Below, one piece after another: positions 1 to 4,774 of a stretch of DNA of 11,608 nucleotides. Numbering within the stretch: position 1 is the first letter of the stretch; each line of letters opens with the position of its first letter. The position numbers and the translations under genes are program-made. The notes beneath the pieces are model-generated. The model saw only the letters and a program-made list of their open reading frames with translations. It did not search any database and was not told the origin of the DNA. Where the stretch lies: positions 1 to 11,608 of the forward strand of contig CAAGID010000031.1 of assembly GCA_900769815.1 (NCBI GenBank), in the 5' to 3' direction. The DNA is from Clostridia bacterium (GTDB lineage: Bacteria; Bacillota; Clostridia; Christensenellales; QALW01).

Positions 1-1
1 A

Positions 2-111
2 ATTTTAGAGGGATAAATTTTCGAAGGATGCACGACAAAAACGAAGGCAATACGCGGGCAGTATTGCCGAGTATTTTAACAAAGCAGACGCGGAAATTTA
101 CCCTCTAAAAT
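2..111. repeat. MITE-like palindromic intergenic repeat
   Basis: The ends are inverted copies of each other. Positions 2-20 (ATTTTAGAGGG then TAAATTT, with one extra A at 13) match the reverse complement of 94-111. Inside is a clean hairpin: GGCAATAC at 46-53 pairs with GTATTGCC at 61-68 around a 7-base loop. No open reading frame fills it. The size, terminal inverted repeats and internal palindrome fit a small non-autonomous element or an extragenic palindromic repeat. Since the element begins at the window edge, a target-site duplication cannot be judged on the left. Confidence 0.6.
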
Positions 112-149
112 CGGATTTCTTTACGCACGCTATAGTATATAGCAAAATC

Positions 150-223
150 CAGTCATTTACGTCTGTGTAAACTTCCTCTTTTGCAAGTTCTGCGCCTTGA
201 CTTGCAAGGGTTTCTCGAACTCT
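150..223. repeat. Intergenic repeat, copy A
   Basis: This stretch aligns almost without gaps to 4477-4552. Shared blocks are CAGTCAT-TACG at the start, GTGTAAACT, GCGCC, and TTCTCG-ACTCT at the end. Both copies are downstream of the 3' end of a gene (ribU here, ychF there). It has no coding content that I can see. It is a diverged member of a dispersed repeat family, with identity clearly above chance but far from perfect. Confidence 0.55.
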
Positions 224-226
224 GGC

Positions 227-270
227 AGTCTGCCGACTTTGTCAGCAGACTGAGTGCGTTTTTCGCACTC
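227..270. other. Two adjacent hairpins downstream of ribU
   Basis: AGTCTGC (227-233) pairs with GCAGACT (245-251), and GAGTGCG (252-258) pairs with CGCACTC (264-270). They begin 7 bp past the ribU stop codon, so they may protect the 3' end or weakly terminate the minus-strand transcript. Neither is followed by a U-run on the minus strand, so I do not call a standard intrinsic terminator. Confidence 0.45.
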
Positions 271-277
271 TTAAAAT

Positions 278-862
278 CTATTTTGTGCCTTTTATTATAG
301 GCGAAAGATGCTTATATATAAGGAAGGCTATTAAGGAAATTACAGTATACTTCATAAAATTAAAGGGAGTATTGAAGATTAGCAGAGCTTCTAAAATACT
401 GTCAACGCTTGGCAAGAGCGACTGATATGCACCGATAATAACCTGTTCAGGCATAAAAAGCTTCATATATATGGGATAGGTTATAAAATAATTTATGAAA
501 ATACTTAAAATCGACGTTGCAACGGCACCTGTAAGACAGCCTAATAACGCACCCTTGCGATTTTTCATTTTTTTATAGATAAGACCTGCAGGCACAACGA
601 AGCAGACGCCCAAAAGCATATTTGAAAGCTCGCCTGCACCGACCGTTGAGGTATTTAAAAGGTGCAAAATATTCTTTATTACACATACTGCACCGCCCCA
701 AAGAGGACCTGCTGCAAAGGATGTAATAAGAGCTGGAAGCTCTGAAAAATCAAACTGTATAAAGCTTGGAATTAAAAAGGGCAAGGGAAATTCAAGCAGC
801 ATTAATACGTATGCTACGGCTGAAAATAATGCAGTTACAACAAGCTTACGGGTTTTTCTCAT
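278..862 (-). CDS. ribU: Riboflavin ECF transporter S-component RibU
   Basis: A 194-residue, very hydrophobic integral membrane protein. It resembles the substrate-binding S-component of energy-coupling factor transporters for riboflavin, which dock onto a shared EcfA-A'-T module (not encoded here) to import the vitamin. Visible hallmarks are about six hydrophobic segments, an early FDFSELPALI-type stretch typical of RibU, and an AAGPLWG loop. Placement behind an FMN riboswitch supports the substrate call strongly. I chose the ATG at 862, not the in-frame upstream ATG at 916, because AAGGAG (873-878 on the plus strand) lies 10 bases upstream and the longer reading would translate through the leader's terminator hairpin. 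It follows folC on the same strand and may also be reached by read-through from the folT-folC unit. Confidence 0.92.
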   Translation of the reverse strand: MRKTRKLVVTALFSAVAYVLMLLEFPLPFLIPSFIQFDFSELPALITSFAAGPLWGGAVCVIKNILHLLNTSTVGAGELSNMLLGVCFVVPAGLIYKKMKNRKGALLGCLTGAVATSILSIFINYFITYPIYMKLFMPEQVIIGAYQSLLPSVDSILEALLIFNTPFNFMKYTVISLIAFLIYKHLSPIIKGTK

Positions 863-878
863 AAATTTTTCACTCCTT

Positions 879-912
879 AAAATAAAAAAATCTCCCAAAA
901 TTTCGGGAGATT
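879..912 (-). terminator. Intrinsic terminator of the ribU FMN-riboswitch leader
   Basis: On the minus strand, AATCTCCC pairs with GGGAGATT (889-912 on the plus strand) around a short A/T loop, followed directly by a run of seven Us and a further U-rich stretch. It sits between the FMN aptamer and the ribU ribosome binding site, the expected position for ligand-dependent premature termination. I did not find an unambiguous antiterminator partner by eye. Confidence 0.85.
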
Positions 913-933
913 CCAAAAATACGTTTTTTACAT

Positions 934-1256
934 ATTTCTCTCATCCGGACTGTTAACCGTCGGTTGCGGAATTTCACCGCATCAGCAAACGCTCGTGGAC
1001 TTTATACCATAACGCACGTATACAAACCCGCCTCAAATAACACATCAACGGTATTTTTATGTTTGTTGTCTTTGCAAGGCGCTATGCCTTGCTGCATCCT
1101 TCGCACCTAAAACTATCCGCTGATGAGTCATTTTAGGTCAAGGAATTTTAAAATAAAAAATCATAGGAACGGCTAAAAATTTTTTATTTTAAAATCGAAT
1201 TTGTATGCGTGTGTTATGGTATACCACCGGTCAGGGAATTTCGCCCTGCCCCGAAA
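934..1256 (-). promoter_or_regulatory. FMN riboswitch (RFN element) with an enlarged variable arm
   Basis: Read on the minus strand, the 5' half carries GGGGCAGGGCGAAATTCCC and CTGACCGGTGG. The 3' half carries AGTCCACGAGC, GCGGTGAAATTCCGC, ACCGACGGTTA and AGTCCGGATGAGAGA. These are the diagnostic conserved boxes of the FMN aptamer, and TTTC/GAAA pairing closes helix P1. FMN binding should favour the downstream terminator and switch ribU off. The aptamer is about three times the usual length because 217 bp (1005-1221) separate GGTGG from AGTCCAC, at the point where RFN elements allow a variable stem-loop. All core boxes are intact, so ligand binding may survive. Confidence 0.93.
1005..1221. 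mobile_element. MITE-like insertion inside the FMN riboswitch
   Basis: Bases 1005-1026 and 1200-1221 are 22-bp terminal inverted repeats with 20 matches, starting TACCATAAC. The element is flanked by TA at 1003-1004 and at 1222-1223, as expected for a TA target duplication. Removing the element and one TA leaves GGTGGTAAAGTCCAC, a normal FMN-aptamer junction. Inside are further hairpins: GCAAGGC/GCCTTGC (1074-1092), ACCTAAAA/TTTTAGGT (about 1105-1139) and a long A/T stem (about 1145-1195). There is no transposase or other ORF, so it would be non-autonomous. The alternative is a native, unusually long riboswitch arm. Confidence 0.7.
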
Positions 1257-1263
1257 CAAACTA

Positions 1264-1292
1264 ATTATATAATATTTTTTAAAAGGTGTCAA
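1264..1292 (-). promoter_or_regulatory. Sigma-A promoter of ribU
   Basis: The minus strand reads TTGACA (1287-1292), exactly 17 bases, then TATAAT (1264-1269). Both hexamers are perfect consensus at optimal spacing. Transcription would begin near 1257, just before the first paired bases of the FMN aptamer. The -35 hexamer lies 3 bp beyond the folC stop codon. Confidence 0.92.
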
Positions 1293-1297
1293 CACCT
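1284..1297. other. 14-bp palindrome over the ribU -35 and the folC end
   Basis: AGGTGT and ACACCT flank a 2-base centre, forming a perfect palindrome that contains the ribU -35 hexamer and touches the folC stop codon (1296-1298). On the minus strand it is followed by only four Us, so it could be a weak folC terminator. It could also be a protein operator on the ribU promoter. Neither role is shown. Confidence 0.45.
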
Positions 1298-2534
1298 ATA
1301 GTGAAGCGTAGGTATAAAGTGAGCCTAAAACTATTAACGGCTTATTATCTTTTTGTGCTTCTTGTTTTGCTTGAAAATAGGCTTCTTGGATGGTTGTAAA
1401 AGGTGTTGAAGATACGCCCGCCTTTTCTAAAATTAAAGCATATTCTTCTGCGGGCAAGGCACGGGGATTATCGGGCGTTATTGTAAAGGATTTTTCAGCA
1501 ATTTTAGATAATTCCTTTGCAATAAAATTATAGTCTTTATCCTTTAAAACTCCCGTTAGAATATATACTTTATCGGAAAAATAATTTAATATGCTTTCAA
1601 CTGACGCCGTAATGCCTTGAGGATTGTGAGCACCGTCAAAAATAACTAAAGGCTCGGTGCTTAATATTTCAAATCTGCCTATCCATTTAACTGAAGCAAG
1701 TCCTTTTAAAATGGAATTTTCACAGATATTAAAGCCGTTTTTCTTTAAAATGTCAATGGCAGTCAGTACGCTTGAAGCGTTTTCAGGCTGATACTTGCCT
1801 AAAAGAGGAATGTAGAGATTCTTTCTTTTATCAAAATCAAAAACCGTGCCCTTTAAGGTCATTTCCTTTATGCTTAAAAGGGAATAATCAACGGTGTAAA
1901 AATCATTGTTTTTTGCGTACTCTTTAATTACTTTTTCGGCAGTTTTATCTTTTCCGCCGTAAAGTACGGGAGCGTTTTTAATTATGCCTGCCTTTTCTTT
2001 GGCAATTTCTTCAACTGTATTACCTAAAAATTGAGTGTGGTCAAGGGCAATGCCCGTAATTACCGATAAAAGGGAAGTCTTTATTATGTTGGTAGAATCA
2101 AGACGTCCGCCCATACCTGCCTCTAAAATAACTATATCACAATTATGTCTCTTAAAGTAGACAAATGCGATGGCGGTAATAAGCTCGAACTCGGTGGGCT
2201 TGTCGGTCATTTTATCAGCAAAGGGCTTAACGTATTCAGTAATTTCAGCAAGCTCAAAATCTGAAATCATTTCCCCCGAAACGCACATACGCTCATTAAA
2301 AACCTTAATGTAGGGGGATGTAAAAAGTCCTGTCTTAAAGCCTGAAGCACGCAAAATGCTCTCTATCATTGCACAGAAGGAGCCTTTTCCGTTGGTGCCT
2401 GCCACGTGAATGAATTTAAGGCCGTCTTGAGGATTACCTAACATTTCACATAATTCTTTTATTCGCTCAAGTCCGGGCTTACAAAAGGTCCAGTTTATTG
2501 AGTGTATATAATCAAGTGCTTCCTGATAATTCAT
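1296..2534 (-). CDS. folC: Bifunctional folylpolyglutamate/dihydrofolate synthase FolC
   Basis: A 412-residue cytosolic ATP-dependent ligase, normal length for the family. It adds glutamates to folates, trapping them in the cell, and in many bacteria also joins dihydropteroate to glutamate. Residues 43-52 (HVAGTNGKGS) are the Mur-ligase-type P-loop. GLFTSPY (about 69-75), the HTQFLGNTVEEIAKEKAGI block in the middle and DGAHNP near residue 300 are all FolC signatures. The start overlaps the folT stop by ATGA (2531-2534), with GGAG about eight bases upstream inside folT, indicating coupled translation. Pairing with a folate importer under a THF riboswitch points to salvage and retention of external folate. 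There is no strong terminator after the gene. Confidence 0.95.
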   Translation of the reverse strand: MNYQEALDYIHSINWTFCKPGLERIKELCEMLGNPQDGLKFIHVAGTNGKGSFCAMIESILRASGFKTGLFTSPYIKVFNERMCVSGEMISDFELAEITEYVKPFADKMTDKPTEFELITAIAFVYFKRHNCDIVILEAGMGGRLDSTNIIKTSLLSVITGIALDHTQFLGNTVEEIAKEKAGIIKNAPVLYGGKDKTAEKVIKEYAKNNDFYTVDYSLLSIKEMTLKGTVFDFDKRKNLYIPLLGKYQPENASSVLTAIDILKKNGFNICENSILKGLASVKWIGRFEILSTEPLVIFDGAHNPQGITASVESILNYFSDKVYILTGVLKDKDYNFIAKELSKIAEKSFTITPDNPRALPAEEYALILEKAGVSSTPFTTIQEAYFQAKQEAQKDNKPLIVLGSLYTYASL

Positions 2535-3049
2535 TTTAAAGTCTCCGCAAGTTTATTAAAGGATGTGCTTTTAAAAAGAAAATATAAAATAAAGGTATCA
2601 ATAAAAGTCATAATAAGGTAATTAAGACTTCGCCAGCACAATAAAACTCCGTAGGGCGAGCCGTAAACAAGATGAATACCCAATGATTTAATTAAAACCG
2701 AGCCCATAATATGGGCAACAGCAACGGAAATAACTATTTTTAAAATTAACTTGCTTTTTAAAAGGCGGTATAAAATTCCTCCTGAAAAGCCTATAATGGC
2801 AGCACCTAACGTGATTATAAGATTTACGCTTCCGCCATAGACCATTAAACCGCCGACAAGGTCGGCAACCACTGCGGTTAAAACACCGCAAAGAGGCCCG
2901 AAAAGAAAGCCCGCAATAAAAATAGGCGTGTTTTCAAAGCTGAACCGTATTGAATCGCCAACGGGAATGGCTAAAAATTTACCGAAAACAATGCTTAACG
3001 CCGCTAAAAGGGAACATACAATAAGTGTCTTTAATTTAAATTTTTTCAT
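2531..3049 (-). CDS. folT: Folate ECF transporter S-component FolT
   Basis: A 172-residue membrane protein with about six hydrophobic helices, the size of an ECF S-component. The stretch SIRFSFENTPIFIAGFLFGP (33-52) followed by a Gly-rich VVADLVGG helix is typical of the folate-specific FolT family. A conserved CWRSLNYLIM segment lies near the C terminus. It captures folate at the membrane and depends on an EcfA-A'-T module encoded elsewhere. The ATG at 3047-3049 has AAAGGAGA eight bases upstream, but that sequence is the 3' arm of a leader hairpin, so translation or transcript completion should be riboswitch-gated. It is first in a unit with folC, which it overlaps by 4 bp. The THF riboswitch upstream independently supports folate as substrate. 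Confidence 0.92.
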   Translation of the reverse strand: MKKFKLKTLIVCSLLAALSIVFGKFLAIPVGDSIRFSFENTPIFIAGFLFGPLCGVLTAVVADLVGGLMVYGGSVNLIITLGAAIIGFSGGILYRLLKSKLILKIVISVAVAHIMGSVLIKSLGIHLVYGSPYGVLLCWRSLNYLIMTFIDTFILYFLFKSTSFNKLAETLK

Positions 3050-3074
3050 AAAAAAATCTCCTTTGTTAAGGAGA
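3050..3074 (-). terminator. Terminator/SD-sequestering hairpin of the folT leader
   Basis: On the minus strand TCTCCTT (3068-3074) pairs with AAGGAGA (3057-3063) around a 4-base loop, followed by seven Us running into the folT ATG. The 3' arm is the folT ribosome binding site, so the same hairpin could stop transcription and hide the ribosome site. Just upstream, CTACTCT can pair with AGAGTAG at the 5' edge of the THF aptamer, a plausible competing antiterminator. Confidence 0.8.
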
Positions 3075-3104
3075 GTAGTGGGGCGTTAATTACCCTTACA
3101 TCCT

Positions 3105-3214
3105 GCAGCGGATGCAACAGTATATCGCTGACGTAAGTCATTCGTTTAAAGGCAACTTCCCATCCCTTAACACTTCAGAAGCTTGTTTGCTTCAACGCAT
3201 ACCGTCTACTCTGC
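3105..3214 (-). promoter_or_regulatory. Tetrahydrofolate (THF, folT-type) riboswitch
   Basis: On the minus strand the element opens with GCAGAGTAG and ends with TTGCATCCGCTGC, matching the conserved THF-I boxes GAGAGUAG and UUGCAUCCGC. ACGGTAT near the 5' end pairs with ATACTGT near the 3' end (P2), and GCGTT plus GGGATG internal motifs are present. GCAG/CTGC closes P1. It should sense reduced folates and turn folT-folC off. An extra small hairpin GAAGC/GCTTC (3178-3193) follows GCGTT and makes this copy slightly longer than the textbook form. Confidence 0.92.
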
Positions 3215-3230
3215 AATTAAATTTTTATAT

Positions 3231-3259
3231 ATTGTATAACTAATAATGAAAGAAGTCAA
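3231..3259 (-). promoter_or_regulatory. Promoter of folT-folC
   Basis: The minus strand reads TTGACT (3254-3259), 17 bases, then TACAAT (3231-3236). The predicted start is near 3224, about ten bases before the THF aptamer. Its -35 box lies 8 bp from the -35 box of the divergent ychF promoter. Confidence 0.85.
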
Positions 3260-3267
3260 ATATTTCT

Positions 3268-3296
3268 TTGCCAATTTTATGATTTTGTACTATAAT
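3268..3296 (+). promoter_or_regulatory. Promoter of ychF
   Basis: TTGCCA (3268-3273), a 17-base spacer, then TATAAT (3291-3296). The start is predicted near 3303, giving a short leader with GGAGG at 3319-3323 before the ATG at 3332. Confidence 0.85.
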
Positions 3297-3331
3297 ATGA
3301 AAAGAATATTTACTTTTCGGAGGTTTTATAT

Positions 3332-4420
3332 ATGAAATTAGGTGTTGTAGGTTTACCTAACGTTGGTAAAAGTACACTTTTTAACGCAATAACAAATGCA
3401 GGGGCAGAGGCGGCAAACTATCCTTTCTGCACCATTGAGCCTAACGTAGGCGTAGTAAGCGTGCCTGATGCACGTCTTGATGAGCTTGCAAAAATATATA
3501 ATCCCAAAAAATATACTCCTGCTTTTATTGAGTTTGTTGATATCGCAGGTCTTGTTCGCGGTGCTTCCCGCGGCGAAGGCTTAGGCAACAAGTTTTTATC
3601 GCATATCCGCGAGGTTGACGCAATCGTACACGTTGTCCGTTGCTTTGAAAATTCCGATATCATCCACGTTGACGGCTCAATCGACCCTGTCCGCGACGTT
3701 GAAACCATAAATCTTGAGCTTATTTTAGCCGACCTTGAAACCTGCGAAAAGCGTCTTGATAAGGCTGTTAAGGCGGCTCGTGGCAACGATAAAAATGCTC
3801 AGGCGGAAGTAGAACTTTTAAATAAAATGATCGTTCAGTTACAGAACGAAAAGCCTGTACGCAGTATGGATATGGATAAGGATGAGCAGGCTTTAGCAAA
3901 GACTTTCTTTCTTTTAACAACAAAGCCCATTATCTATGCGGCAAATATCTCCGAAGACGAAATTGGCAAGGAAAATGCAGGCGTAAACGCTTTGAAAAAT
4001 ATGGCTGAAAAGGACGGCGACCAGGTTATGGTTATTTCCGCCCGAATCGAAGAAGAGCTTTCACAGCTTGAGCCCGAAGAAAAGGAAATGTTTTTAGCCG
4101 AATACGGCCTTGAGGAAAGCGGACTTAACCGTTTAGTTAAAGCAAGCTATAAGCTTTTAGGTCTTATTTCTTTCTTGACTGCAGGGGAAAGCGAGGTTCG
4201 TGCCTGGACAATTACCGAGGGCACAAAAGCACCTCAGGCTGCCGGCAAAATTCACTCCGACTTTGAGCGTGGCTTCATTCGTGCCGAAATCATCGCCTAT
4301 GATGAGTTTATGAAGTATAAGTCAATGACTGCTGCCAAGGAAAAGGGCTTAGTCCGTTCCGAAGGGAAGGAATATGTTATGCAGGATGGGGATATTACGT
4401 TATTCCGATTTAACGTTTAG
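3332..4420 (+). CDS. ychF: Redox-regulated ribosome-binding ATPase YchF (OLA1 family)
   Basis: A 362-residue Obg-family P-loop ATPase, normal full length. Seen: Walker A GLPNVGKST (7-15), switch/Walker B DIAG (70-73) followed by LVRGASRGEGLGN, and NISE (205-208) in place of the GTPase NKxD motif. That NxxE signature explains why YchF prefers ATP over GTP. The C-terminal part from about 275 matches the TGS domain (FLTAGESEVRAW, then GKIHSDFERGFIRAEI). The protein is cytosolic, binds ribosomes and is linked to stress responses; its exact task is unsettled. It is monocistronic here: own promoter, good GGAGG site, and a terminator at 4639. By eye it uses more C/G-ending codons than its neighbours, consistent with good expression. 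It is a conserved housekeeping gene, not functionally tied to the vitamin cluster. Confidence 0.98.
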   Translation: MKLGVVGLPNVGKSTLFNAITNAGAEAANYPFCTIEPNVGVVSVPDARLDELAKIYNPKKYTPAFIEFVDIAGLVRGASRGEGLGNKFLSHIREVDAIVHVVRCFENSDIIHVDGSIDPVRDVETINLELILADLETCEKRLDKAVKAARGNDKNAQAEVELLNKMIVQLQNEKPVRSMDMDKDEQALAKTFFLLTTKPIIYAANISEDEIGKENAGVNALKNMAEKDGDQVMVISARIEEELSQLEPEEKEMFLAEYGLEESGLNRLVKASYKLLGLISFLTAGESEVRAWTITEGTKAPQAAGKIHSDFERGFIRAEIIAYDEFMKYKSMTAAKEKGLVRSEGKEYVMQDGDITLFRFNV

Positions 4421-4431
4421 TGTAGTGCAGA

Positions 4432-4552
4432 GCACGAGAAATCTCCGCAACTGCGTGTTGCAGGGGTATAATCGCTCAGTCATCTACGGGGCGTGTAAAC
4501 TCCTTCGCGATTAACCACCCGCGCCCCTGATTTGCGAATTTTCTCGCACTCT
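4432..4552. repeat. Intergenic repeat, copy B, with flanking inverted arms
   Basis: Bases 4477-4552 align with copy A at 150-223. The surrounding arms are imperfect inverted repeats: 4432-4475 (GCACGAGAAAT ... AATCGC) against 4507-4547 (GCGATTA ... TTCTCGC). A small hairpin GCAAC/GTTGC lies in the left arm at 4447-4461. The whole block could fold into a long cruciform or RNA hairpin. No coding potential is evident. Confidence 0.5.
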
Positions 4553-4612
4553 TGACATAGTGCGTGAAATTTTAGTTCGTGTTAATCTTTTTTGCACTCT
4601 TGGATATAGTGC
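4546..4612. repeat. Duplicated small hairpin
   Basis: GCACTCTTGACATAGTGC (4546-4563) and GCACTCTTGGATATAGTGC (4594-4612) are near-identical copies 48 bp apart. Each is itself a GCACT/AGTGC stem-loop. The sequence after each also looks related (GTGAAATTTTAGTT versus ATAATGATTAGTT), suggesting a diverged tandem duplication of about 48 bp. Confidence 0.5.
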
Positions 4613-4638
4613 ATAATGATTAGTTTATGTTATGTTAC

Positions 4639-4669
4639 GGGCGGAAAGTATCCGCCCTTTATGTATTTT
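4639..4669 (+). terminator. Intrinsic terminator after ychF
   Basis: GGGCGGA (4639-4645) pairs with TCCGCCC (4651-4657) around AAGTA, followed by TTTATGTATTTT. It is the first strong GC stem with a T-rich tail downstream of ychF, about 220 bp past its stop, and it insulates the downstream operon. Confidence 0.75.
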
Positions 4670-4703
4670 GGAGAAAAGTACATTGCAAATTACGTAAAAG
4701 ATT

Positions 4704-4732
4704 TTGCAAATTTAACAATATGTACATATAAT
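4704..4732 (+). promoter_or_regulatory. Upstream promoter candidate for the apbE-rnf operon
   Basis: TTGCAA (4704-4709), 17 bases, TATAAT (4727-4732). The start would fall near 4739, giving a leader of about 36 bases without a Shine-Dalgarno. The -35 box is part of a TTGCAAATT direct repeat (4683-4691 and 4704-4712, 21 bp apart), a possible regulator site, and the palindrome TATGTACATA (4719-4728) overlaps its -10. Confidence 0.6.
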
Positions 4733-4738
4733 TTGTTC

Positions 4739-4767
4739 TTGAAAATTTAATGAATATATTATATAAT
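4739..4767 (+). promoter_or_regulatory. Proximal promoter of the apbE-rnf operon
   Basis: TTGAAA (4739-4744), 17 bases, TATAAT (4762-4767). The -10 box ends 7 bases before the apbE ATG at 4775, so the transcript would begin at or next to the start codon. The predicted start of the upstream promoter falls on this -35 box, so the two may interfere. Confidence 0.7.
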
Positions 4768-4774
4768 ATGTGTT

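Noticed and set aside
863..916. N-terminal extension of RibU from an ATG at 916
   Set aside because: It would be translated through the terminator hairpin and U-run of the riboswitch leader, with no ribosome site. The ATG at 862 has AAGGAG at good spacing and starts like other S-components.
2688..2891. Second minus-strand frame inside folT
   Set aside because: It lies fully within folT in another frame, is Arg/Cys-rich, and lacks a ribosome site. folT is supported by family motifs and its riboswitch.
3418..3786. Minus-strand open frame inside ychF
   Set aside because: Antisense shadow of a highly conserved gene: low-complexity Ser/Arg-rich translation, no ribosome site and no family resemblance.
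4421..4774. Small RNA or tRNA gene in the ychF-apbE gap
   Set aside because: No tRNA cloverleaf, 6S, SRP or tmRNA features were seen. The structure is explained by a repeat, hairpin duplications and a terminator, and no promoter points at them specifically.
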